Source: Pelagomonas calceolata
Taxonomy: Eukaryota > Sar > Pelagophyceae > Pelagomonadales > Pelagomonadaceae
Reading direction: 5' to 3'
DNA: 64,000 nucleotides
NCBI GenBank assembly: GCA_918797485.1
Contig: CAKKNE010000003.1
Location: 744,001 to 808,000 of the forward strand
Shown here: positions 29,318-37,407 of the stretch, piece by piece
Layout: the number at the start of each line of letters is the position of its first letter
How positions within the stretch are numbered: position 1 is the stretch's first letter
The notes under the pieces: generated by a model
The model's input: only the letters and a program-made list of their open reading frames with translations
What the model was told of the DNA's origin: nothing
Database searches by the model: none
Translations under genes and position numbers: made by a program

Positions 29318-32257
29318 CTAGCTACTCTTACCCGGCCGCCGCTTGTAGAACAAGACGTAGGCCTTCGGGTCCGACGGCACGACGCCGTCCGCGCGCGACA
29401 CGACGGAGTCGTTGTAGTGGTACCACACACCAGTGTTGTCGTCTTTGGCCGTGGCCGTATAGTGTCCTCCGCCCAACCCGCCTGAATGCTCGGAAACAGC
29501 ATACAAGTCGTACTGTGCTGACCGTCGCGATTCGGGATCCAACACACACGGCGACAGGTCCAGATTCTCGACTGGAAACGCTACTCTATCATCCAACTTC
29601 TGGCGATGCACGAAGTACGTGTTCTGCGCGTACTGGAACCGCTTCAAATGCAATATGAGTATCTCCGGCGCCGACCACAAATCCAGCTTCTTATACGCTC
29701 TCTGGTGCTCTTTACACTTGCCGCAGTACCACATCTCCGTCTCGCCCAGTTGTTCCTTTTCCGCGAATTTCCGGAAACAGTCCACCAAGTTGATATCTCT
29801 ATGACCGTTTTCCGCACACGACGCATGCTCCTCGACCTTATCGCTCTCATCTTCGTCGTAACCCTCGTCGCTCTTGAACTCGAGCGTTAACGTCGCGACT
29901 TCTTTTGGCAGGAGCTCGTCATCCTTCCCTAAGTCGGACTCGAAGCGCGTCCCGGCGGCGGTTGAGATTTTCAGGGAATAAGACGCCTCGTCGCAAAAAC
30001 GCTTCGTGCACTGTCGCACTACGTTTCTTACCTCTCCACAAGTTGTGGTGGATGTCACAGCTATGCGGAGAGGCCTCCCGAACAACTCGTAAGGAGACTG
30101 CCTATCCGCCGAGGCATACCGCGACACCCGACCACAAAGCACATCAATAGCCCTATCTCTCTCCCCAAGCTCAAACGCAACTAATTCGTCATTCGCCTTG
30201 ATGTGCTCCACGGAAAAATTATCGGAAAAGGTCCGGTACACTCGATGGCCCCACACGTCACATAAGTCGAGGGCGGAGCCATCCAGTGAAGCGACCTTGG
30301 CCAATGCTTGTTTGAGAGCACCAACCGTGTCTTTCGACTGCACGGCCACAATGACCTTCAGCGGTCGTTGCGAGGAGTGCTTCTTGAACAGCGTACACGT
30401 GACGCGTCGCGCGCCCGCGGCCGGTAACGGCAGAGAAATATGATTGTACGGGTCAAATAAAATGGACTCGTGGCCGCACTTGTCGCACGTGATGTGGGAC
30501 TTCAATTGGCCCATGCAGTGGTCCATGACCACCGACTTGTTCCTTAATCCAAAACGCCGCCACGATTCCTTCGCGAGCTCATGATCCGGTTCGCCCTTGC
30601 TCTCGAGTTGCTCGACGTACGGCTTCTGGATGATCTCGTTCAGGTCCTCGTGCAAGCCATCCAACAAGGCCATCATGAGCTCCTGGGAATCCTGCTGCTG
30701 GTAGCCGCTGAATTGGGACTTCCATCCTGACACAGCTCTTTTTAATGCTGAGGGTGTTACCGTAGAGTAGCTACCACTCCAAGCGTCTCGGATGAACGAA
30801 GCGTAGGCCCTCGCGAGGTCGCCGCCAGACCCGAGCGGGTTCTTCTCGTTGATTTGTCGGACGTAGAACGGCTCGCCCTCCTCATCCCGTAAAAAGTAAT
30901 CGGTGAGCGGCCTCGTATGCGACAGACACTGCAACATCGAATTCATGAAGCACGTATTACCTAGATTCTGGAGACCGACGGCGCCTCGCGCCGGCGGCTG
31001 GCCGCGGACATGTGAGCGACCAGGCCTCGCGCTCGACGAATAAGATCGTGCAAAGGGCTTCGGGTCGCGCTCCGCTTTTATATGGGTGCCTAGTTTACAG
31101 ATGTGCTCCGACGACGTCTCGAGCCACTGCCTGTCGACGTTCGGCGTGTGCGAGGACACCAGGACTCGAGACCCGTCGACCTCCTTCACGAAGCCCTTGT
31201 ACCACAGGGCCTTCTCCCCCGGTCCCCGCATTTCCAGGGCGTCGCCGACCTTCAACCGGCGCCAGTCGTCCGTGTGCGTCAAATGCGGCTGGATCGACTC
31301 GTCCTTGCGGTCGACCCACGAGTCCCATCTTGAAGACCAGCCGTTGTAGTGGACCTTGACCCGGTCGCGGTCCACCTCCACGATCCTCGAATCGAACCAC
31401 CTGCCTTCGCTATCTTTGGCGTCGATGACGTCGCCCACGCGGATGTGCGCGCGCCACTTCTCCCGCTGCAGATCTCGGGGCCACTCACCCGAGGTTCGAG
31501 ATTCGACCAGGGCGCCCCAGCGCGGACATTCGCGATCTTCGTGGATCGAGGGAATCCCACCGACCATCGCGTCCCGATCACCTTCCAACAATCTCCAGTC
31601 GCTGTCGCCCCAGAAGTCAGCTTTCAAGGATCGCGGCGCTCCTGTTTTTTCACCTTCAAAAGATTCATCAGAAGCGGGCTTGACCCACACTCGTCGTTCT
31701 CCTCTTCCTGTTACAGCGTCCTCGAGTGCGCGTCTGGCGCTGCTTACCTTGTCCGACCTCGATAACTGTACACTGTTCGAAGGGCCAGACGCGGCACCGT
31801 CCTCGGACACGATTCTAACATCAAATCGCAACGGGAAGACCTCCAGGGTCAAATCCGACGATGAGGCGCCTTGGACCACTAGGGCCTTGAATTCATAATC
31901 GCGGCCGTACCACCTCGTCAGAAGGTCCCAGGCCCGTTCCGGCAATAAGGCGTAGTCGTCCCGCTCTACCAGTCCTTCTCGCAGGATGAATTCGCTGCCC
32001 GCGGAGACGCCGAGCGGTTCGTTGGTTATCGGTCCAGGGCCCTCCTCCACACTACTGGTTCGTGTCAACGACAACCCCGCAAGATCCAAGGATGAAGAAG
32101 AATCACTTTTCTCGTAGGCGACGTGCTGGCGCCACGCGGCCCACCACTTTTGTGAAAGCACATAGTAGACGTCGCCTAACCTTTGACGCTCGGGTCCATC
32201 TAATACATCTTTGACGGCGCGGCGCTGCTCGGTCGTGGGCGGGGGTGATCCGGGCAT
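29318..32257 (-). CDS. Ubiquitin-specific protease with DUSP-like N-terminus and double Tudor/MBT-like insert
   Basis: 979 residues, intronless. The peptidase C19 Cys box has LQNLGNTCFMNSMLQ with the nucleophile at Cys436; the His box GGLGGGHYTATA has the catalytic His at 932; the end AYVLFYKRR is canonical. Two CxxC zinc-ribbon pairs are visible (CDKCG near 570, CGKCKEH near 850). Residues 15-130 look like a DUSP domain (WWAAWRQHV, then RDDYALLPERAWDLLTRWYG). Between them lie two Tudor-knot-like modules around residues 275-385 (IDAKDSEGRWFDSRIVEVD, then HYNGWSSRWDSWVD). The layout recalls USP4/11/15 with an extra chromatin or methyl-reader-like insert. It removes ubiquitin from unknown targets. 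Confidence 0.9.
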   Translation of the reverse strand: MPGSPPPTTEQRRAVKDVLDGPERQRLGDVYYVLSQKWWAAWRQHVAYEKSDSSSSLDLAGLSLTRTSSVEEGPGPITNEPLGVSAGSEFILREGLVERDDYALLPERAWDLLTRWYGRDYEFKALVVQGASSSDLTLEVFPLRFDVRIVSEDGAASGPSNSVQLSRSDKVSSARRALEDAVTGRGERRVWVKPASDESFEGEKTGAPRSLKADFWGDSDWRLLEGDRDAMVGGIPSIHEDRECPRWGALVESRTSGEWPRDLQREKWRAHIRVGDVIDAKDSEGRWFDSRIVEVDRDRVKVHYNGWSSRWDSWVDRKDESIQPHLTHTDDWRRLKVGDALEMRGPGEKALWYKGFVKEVDGSRVLVSSHTPNVDRQWLETSSEHICKLGTHIKAERDPKPFARSYSSSARPGRSHVRGQPPARGAVGLQNLGNTCFMNSMLQCLSHTRPLTDYFLRDEEGEPFYVRQINEKNPLGSGGDLARAYASFIRDAWSGSYSTVTPSALKRAVSGWKSQFSGYQQQDSQELMMALLDGLHEDLNEIIQKPYVEQLESKGEPDHELAKESWRRFGLRNKSVVMDHCMGQLKSHITCDKCGHESILFDPYNHISLPLPAAGARRVTCTLFKKHSSQRPLKVIVAVQSKDTVGALKQALAKVASLDGSALDLCDVWGHRVYRTFSDNFSVEHIKANDELVAFELGERDRAIDVLCGRVSRYASADRQSPYELFGRPLRIAVTSTTTCGEVRNVVRQCTKRFCDEASYSLKISTAAGTRFESDLGKDDELLPKEVATLTLEFKSDEGYDEDESDKVEEHASCAENGHRDINLVDCFRKFAEKEQLGETEMWYCGKCKEHQRAYKKLDLWSAPEILILHLKRFQYAQNTYFVHRQKLDDRVAFPVENLDLSPCVLDPESRRSAQYDLYAVSEHSGGLGGGHYTATAKDDNTGVWYHYNDSVVSRADGVVPSDPKAYVLFYKRRPGKSS

Positions 32258-32660
32258 CGCTTGGCCACCGCTGCGCCGGCGTCGGCGGCGTCGCTCGTGC
32301 TGGCCTCACTAATGAGATGCACACGTAGCGCTGCAGCACTCTTGCAGTTCTGGCAGTTTAGCCAGTGTGTCGCCGCTCTTTCAGGCGTCACTGGCTGCAA
32401 GCCGCAGCGCTGGGTCGAGCGTCGCCGCGTGCAATTACCAGCAAAAGTTGGGCCTCGATTTTCAGTATACCCGCACGTTATAATAGACTGTTCATCCGTC
32501 CTACAACGACCGGTATAATGACGAAGAGGACCCGCACCAGACAGTTCGCGGCAAAAGCCCCAATTCCTTCCCAAGTTCTCGAGCCGCCTCGCCTCTCCAG
32601 AAACAGGGCAGCCTAAACACAGCACCCGGACGCCGCCGACGCAGCCGAGGCAGCGCAGCC
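32258..32660. other. Divergent promoter spacer
   Basis: 403 bases between the USP and PPPDE genes. No GCTAGTG palindrome and no RNA gene were recognised. Confidence 0.5.
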
Positions 32661-33386
32661 ATGGCTACAACCAAAGCGCGCAGGACCTCCTGGGCCGCGC
32701 CGAAGCAGACGCTGTCGCTGGGCCCGGCCTTCGACAAGGGCTGGGGCGAGACGATTCTAGAGTACATGACTTGTTCAGGGGGCGCGTCCCCGGAAGACAT
32801 CCGCGACCTCATGAAGGACGCCAAAACGCCGGTGACGCTCCACGTCTACGCCGTGGGCCACGCCAAGGCCATCCAGGAGATCAATTACGTCGTCGAGAAC
32901 TTCTTGCACGAGGGCGGCGTGTTCCACGGCGCGATCGAGGTCTTCGGCCAGGAGTTCTCGTTTGGAGGTTGTAGAAGGAACAAGTGCGGCATCTTCGCCT
33001 GCAAGCCGACGAAGTGCCCCATGCATACCTATCGGGAAAGTATCTATTTAGGAGACTGCGGGAAAGATCTTGCTGAGGTCCAACGCATTCTCGACGGCAT
33101 GAAAGGCGACTGGATGGGCCCCACCTATGATTTACTCAGGAAGAACTGCTGCTCCTTCTCCGACGCCTTCGCCCAGGCTCTAGGCGTCGGGCCGATCCCG
33201 AAGTGGGTCCATCACTTGGCCGATGTGGGCGCTACATTAGATGATGACGTCAAGGCCGTGGTCCACGGCCTCCACTTCGTCGAGGACAAGGTCAAGGGGA
33301 CGGGGATGGCTCTGTACCACAAGGTACATCCTCCGCACCACGTAGATGATCACGCGGACTACAAAGTGGCTACACCCCGTCGCTAG
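32661..33386 (+). CDS. PPPDE (DeSI-type) thiol peptidase
   Basis: 241 residues. The permuted papain-fold dyad is visible: His in GGVFHGAIEVFGQEFSFGG near residue 92 and Cys in RKNCCSFSDAFAQALG near residue 160. GQEFSFGG and the NCCSFSDAF stretch are the family hallmarks. Relatives are deSUMOylating or deubiquitinating isopeptidases. A Cys-rich insert (CRRNKCGIFACKPTKCP) near residues 107-125 is unusual and may bind metal. The stop codon lies only three bases from the stop of the convergent HSF-cNBD gene. Confidence 0.85.
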   Translation: MATTKARRTSWAAPKQTLSLGPAFDKGWGETILEYMTCSGGASPEDIRDLMKDAKTPVTLHVYAVGHAKAIQEINYVVENFLHEGGVFHGAIEVFGQEFSFGGCRRNKCGIFACKPTKCPMHTYRESIYLGDCGKDLAEVQRILDGMKGDWMGPTYDLLRKNCCSFSDAFAQALGVGPIPKWVHHLADVGATLDDDVKAVVHGLHFVEDKVKGTGMALYHKVHPPHHVDDHADYKVATPRR

Positions 33387-33389
33387 TTA

Positions 33390-35948
33390 TTAACAATTAC
33401 TACTAGTGACTGAAATGGCGTCCTCGTATAACTTTTGCCGTCGAGCGAGCACCGCCTGAGCCTTCTTCTCGTGCTCGGTGTGGCCCGCCAGCAGCTGCGC
33501 GACCTCCTTCCGGGCCGGTCTTATCAACGGTAACTCCTCTGCAACAACTTTCGGCGGCCTCTTAAACGGGTTCTCCGGAACAACTGCCGGTTTCTTCTTC
33601 GCCTTTGGTCTTTTGGCATAGATCGGCGTCTCTTCTCTCCCAAAAGTCGGCTGTTTCCCCTTCTGGCCCGGGATGAAGAACGTCCGCTTCTTCTTGCGTG
33701 GAATGCCCGTCCGCTTCAGGCCGTTCGGCGGCAGGCCGTAGGGGCCCATCCGCAGCTCGAGGTCCTCGTCTAGTTTGCTTTGATAGTCGCTCGCGGTAGG
33801 GTGTTCATGTAATGATCTACTATGTACTAAACATTCACCCAATTCTCTCCTTCTCCGAACAGTCGTCGTCGTCTCCACCTCCTCCTCTTCACTGCTTGAC
33901 TCTTCACCATCAGACTCATCATCCGTCAGCATCGACGGCTCTACTTTAATTGTAGATGTATCAGAATTCATGAGCGCCTCATTCAAAGCGGCGAAGGCCT
34001 CGACGCCCTTCCTCCCAATACCCTTTCTCAACTTGCGAGTGATATTCGAGTCCAGCGTCGGGCAGGGCGTTGCTGTGGAAGTACACGTCACGACGGTGTG
34101 CTCGTCGACGTCAGTCAGGAACGTTCCTGTTTTTTCCCGATTCGCGGCCATGATCTGTCGAGCCCGGACCTCCTCGATCTTGTTCAAGCGTTCTTCCGAT
34201 GTAAGTAGAGAGTCCTGGAGCTCCTGCCTGAACGTCGCGCGCTGCACATCTGTTACTCTCTTCCTCCTCGATAACACTTCGACCTTCTTGAGCGTCTCCT
34301 TGCACAAGTCGTGGGCATTCCTACATGATGCTTCTGCTCTGTCTAAATCAGTTTCCATAAGCTCCTCGGACTCCTCGATTAACGACTGCGTACTTAACAC
34401 GATAGATTGTAAATCGCTTTGGACCTCGTACATGGCGTTGCGACGCTTCTCCTTGTTGCTGTTCTGCACTAAGGTAACACCGTGCTCGTTCACTTGGTAC
34501 TCGGCGTAGGCCATCATGCCAGGCGTTATGGATACCTTTTCCTGCCGGTAGGCCTCCTCGCACACCCCTTCCCACCGGACACGCGCCGCGACGATCTTAT
34601 CCAACTCCCGCTTCGTCTTGGCGTTCGCCAGCGACAAATCCCGACAGATATACACGGGAGCCGCAAACAATTCAGTGGTCTGCGCCGCGACGGCCCGTCG
34701 AGCAGTACCACTTTGACCGAGCATCTCCACGAGCCCAAAGGCGTCGTCCGGTCCCAACAGCGCAACTTCTATTTCGCCCGCACCACTTTCTCTAGTACGG
34801 AATATTTTTAATGCACCCTTTTGCACAAACACGACCTCCTCCGACGTCGCGCGCTTCGCGACGTCGCCGCGCTGCACGATGCGCCGTTTCATGACCGAAG
34901 CTAATTTGTATAGATCTTCGACGCGCCAGTGGCGGTACAAAGGCGACCGTCTCAGCAGAGCGATCTTCGTGTCAAATAACTTGTTCCGTTCCGCATAGAC
35001 AGAAGCAAAAGCTCTAGGTGATGCCACGAAACAGATCGTTTGGGATAAGCCTGGTGCGGACGTCTCCGCGACGGTGGCCAGGTCTTCGTCACCGACCGCG
35101 ACCACAGAAGCGTTTCTATTGGGACAGGACTCAGAAAAGGCCACTTCGCCGAAGCCCGCACCGTCCCTTAGTTCCACTAACTTCCGGCCGAACTTGCTCC
35201 TATCATCATCCCCCGCGAACTTGTGTACTGATACTACACCGAACAGACATATATAATAGCCGTCCGGGGGATCGCCTTCTCTGAACACACATCGATTCTT
35301 ATCATAGATCCGCAATTCGCCATCCGATAGGACATCGGCTATCTCCTCGTTCGACAGTGACGCTACGGATTTAGGAGCCGTCTGCAACAGCACCTGGCGA
35401 CACGCCTGGATGAACCCTGCCTCGGGCGACTGCTTCTCGACCAAGGCCTTCAACCGATGGACCTGGCAGTACCTTATGTATTTCTTCAGTACTCCATCGC
35501 CCTGGTCCAAGTTGACCACTGGGTTCAGGAACAATAGCCACTTACTATCGCCATTCGGCAAAAACCGCCGCTGCTGGTTCTTGTCCAGCTGCCTAAAATT
35601 ATAGACCCGCAGATGGGCCATGAACTGCGTGTCGTCGATGTCATGGGCCGTCAAGTGGCCATCACTCACAAGTACCCGCCACTTCTTCACGATCAACAAC
35701 CGCCCCTCAGGACACCAGCTGATGTAATCTTTTCTAGTTTCATCCCCCAAAATAGCGAACAGCTTGTACAGGAAGTCCCGGTCGTCTTTTTTGAAGCCTG
35801 TATAGCTCACGTCGACCTGGAGGTCGTCGAGCTGCCGGTATTGTTTACTGAAAGCGGCCTCGGGTCTTCTGAGTACTGGATGGAAGGGCCGCACGAACTC
35901 CAGTTCCTCTTTTCGCGCATCCGCTAGAATGGCCGCGGCGGAGGCCAT
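33390..35948 (-). CDS. HSF-type DNA-binding domain fused to two cyclic-nucleotide-binding domains
   Basis: 852 residues from MASAAAILADARKEELE; the frame is open further up but Met context and composition favour this start. Residues 58-140 align with the heat-shock-factor DNA-binding fold (FLYKLFAILGD, YISWCPEGRLLIV, then FMAHLRVYNFRQL). Residues 195-300 form a cyclic-nucleotide-binding domain with FGEVAFSE and PNRNASVVA (Glu268 and Arg278 in the phosphate-binding cassette). Residues 330-440 look like a second, degenerate one lacking the FGE motif. A coiled coil (470-620) and a Lys-rich nuclear-type tail follow. A cAMP- or cGMP-responsive transcription factor is the obvious hypothesis. Confidence 0.8.
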   Translation of the reverse strand: MASAAAILADARKEELEFVRPFHPVLRRPEAAFSKQYRQLDDLQVDVSYTGFKKDDRDFLYKLFAILGDETRKDYISWCPEGRLLIVKKWRVLVSDGHLTAHDIDDTQFMAHLRVYNFRQLDKNQQRRFLPNGDSKWLLFLNPVVNLDQGDGVLKKYIRYCQVHRLKALVEKQSPEAGFIQACRQVLLQTAPKSVASLSNEEIADVLSDGELRIYDKNRCVFREGDPPDGYYICLFGVVSVHKFAGDDDRSKFGRKLVELRDGAGFGEVAFSESCPNRNASVVAVGDEDLATVAETSAPGLSQTICFVASPRAFASVYAERNKLFDTKIALLRRSPLYRHWRVEDLYKLASVMKRRIVQRGDVAKRATSEEVVFVQKGALKIFRTRESGAGEIEVALLGPDDAFGLVEMLGQSGTARRAVAAQTTELFAAPVYICRDLSLANAKTKRELDKIVAARVRWEGVCEEAYRQEKVSITPGMMAYAEYQVNEHGVTLVQNSNKEKRRNAMYEVQSDLQSIVLSTQSLIEESEELMETDLDRAEASCRNAHDLCKETLKKVEVLSRRKRVTDVQRATFRQELQDSLLTSEERLNKIEEVRARQIMAANREKTGTFLTDVDEHTVVTCTSTATPCPTLDSNITRKLRKGIGRKGVEAFAALNEALMNSDTSTIKVEPSMLTDDESDGEESSSEEEEVETTTTVRRRRELGECLVHSRSLHEHPTASDYQSKLDEDLELRMGPYGLPPNGLKRTGIPRKKKRTFFIPGQKGKQPTFGREETPIYAKRPKAKKKPAVVPENPFKRPPKVVAEELPLIRPARKEVAQLLAGHTEHEKKAQAVLARRQKLYEDAISVTSSNC

Positions 35949-36456
35949 ACTGCCTTGGTGCTGTCTGCTTGCCGCGCCTTGACCGGTGCGGGCAGCCTCT
36001 CCCTTTTGCGGCACTCCTGCTGCTCTCTCGTGAGCTGCTGCGGCACGCCTGCGGGCGGCGCTCGCGCGCTTCGCTCTCCTGCAAAATGCGGCGCTGCAGG
36101 GAGATGGCCAGGGCTGGGTGGAGACGACAGACGCGGTGAGAAGGGTCCGTACGCCTACGTGGCTCCTATGCATCCCTGGTTTCGCGTTCACGAGAGCTCC
36201 GGCTTGCTTGCTAGTGTCTTACAGGACGCTAGCACCGAGATTTTGGCCGGTGCTTTTTACGGACTGCTCGTCCCTGCGCGACAGATGAGGACTAAGAGCT
36301 GACTTACAGACGAGAAAATACCGGTGGCTCGCAGTATCGCTTGGTTCCGACGCGGAAACGAAGACCACTAAGCCGGTCTCAAGTGGGTGGCCAAAAAAGC
36401 AGCTTACCAGCACACCGGTCGCAGCGACGCCGTCGACGCGTCCGCATCCCTAAAAG
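35949..36456. other. Divergent promoter spacer with palindrome copy
   Basis: 508 bases holding a perfect GCTAGTG palindrome (36208-36233). A GCACCG/CGGTGC inverted repeat followed by TTTTT starts at 36231. Nothing else specific was seen. Confidence 0.6.
36208..36233 (+). promoter_or_regulatory. GCTAGTG palindrome, copy 3 (best match to consensus)
   Basis: TTGCTAGTGTCTTACAG then GACGCTAGC. Both arms are complete. It is about 225 bp upstream of the SNARE start and 260 bp from the HSF-cNBD start. Confidence 0.85.
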
Positions 36457-37359
36457 ATGAGCATCTTCTCGCGCAAGTTAGGGAGGAACCCCTTCAAGTC
36501 GTCGGGCAGCGCGGACGCCGCCGACGAGCCCAAGCAATCCATGAGCGCCAAGGCCAAGGCCGCGGCGACAGCAACTGCAGACAAGGCGCGACGCCTGTCG
36601 GCGACCGCTAGCCAAAAAGCGCGCGACGCGCGCCACTCGATAACCGGTGCAAAATTAGACCCGAGCGCGCCGGCTAGGGTCGGCTTCGTGGGCGTCAGCA
36701 GGGACCGCAAGCTCGTCGCTCACGCCCAAGACGACGAAGACCCAAGAATAGGCGAGCGCACGGCGTCCCTAGCGAGGAAGATCACACAACGAGCGGACCC
36801 GCCGGGCTGGGACGACGTCGCCGATACTACTAGAAAGGGAGAAGGCCTACGAGCTATCAAGCTGCCGGTCTGCGATTTGGATGGCACGACGTCCTACGTC
36901 GTCGCCTTCGGCATGGGCTATCCCGTGGAGAAGGCCCAGGCGCTCTGCGAGAGACTGGCGCTCATGCTCGGGCCCATGGTCGATTTGGATTTGGAGGAAG
37001 CCAAGTCCCAAGGCCGGACTAGGTGCACGCCGGACGGCGCCACTCGTTTACGGGAAGTCCTCGAACGAGAACTTAGAGATGCGAATTCCTCCTCGCAGTT
37101 GCAACAAGTCGCGAACCAGGTCGAGGCGGTCCGCGAGATCATGGAGCGGAATGTTGAAATGCTGCTGGATAGGGGTGAAAAGCTCGATGCTCTCAACGAC
37201 AAGGCTGACGAATTACATGGTGCTACGAAAGCATTCAGACAGCAAGCGCGCAAGCTCAAGCGGTGGCACTTGATGAATCAGGTCAAGTGGGGCGTCGCGG
37301 TCGGCACGCTCGTGACGGCGTCGGTGGCGATCCCGATCGCCGTGCTGGCGGCGGCGTAG
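36457..37359 (+). CDS. R-SNARE (VAMP7-like)
   Basis: 300 residues. Residues 205-270 form the v-SNARE coil: VANQVEAVREIMERNVEMLL followed by DRGEKLDALNDKADEL, with the zero-layer Arg in LLDRGEKL. A tail anchor follows (WGVAVGTLVTASVAIPIAVL). The region 75-185 has an alternating alpha/beta pattern compatible with a longin domain. About 70 extra N-terminal residues are Ala/Lys/Ser-rich. It probably drives vesicle fusion at endosomal or plasma membranes. It converges on the GLEBS-MYND gene with 48 bases between. Confidence 0.85.
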   Translation: MSIFSRKLGRNPFKSSGSADAADEPKQSMSAKAKAAATATADKARRLSATASQKARDARHSITGAKLDPSAPARVGFVGVSRDRKLVAHAQDDEDPRIGERTASLARKITQRADPPGWDDVADTTRKGEGLRAIKLPVCDLDGTTSYVVAFGMGYPVEKAQALCERLALMLGPMVDLDLEEAKSQGRTRCTPDGATRLREVLERELRDANSSSQLQQVANQVEAVREIMERNVEMLLDRGEKLDALNDKADELHGATKAFRQQARKLKRWHLMNQVKWGVAVGTLVTASVAIPIAVLAAA

Positions 37360-37407
37360 AGCTCCGCCTCGTGTAATTCCCCTTTTTGTGAATCGTACAT
37401 TCAAAAC

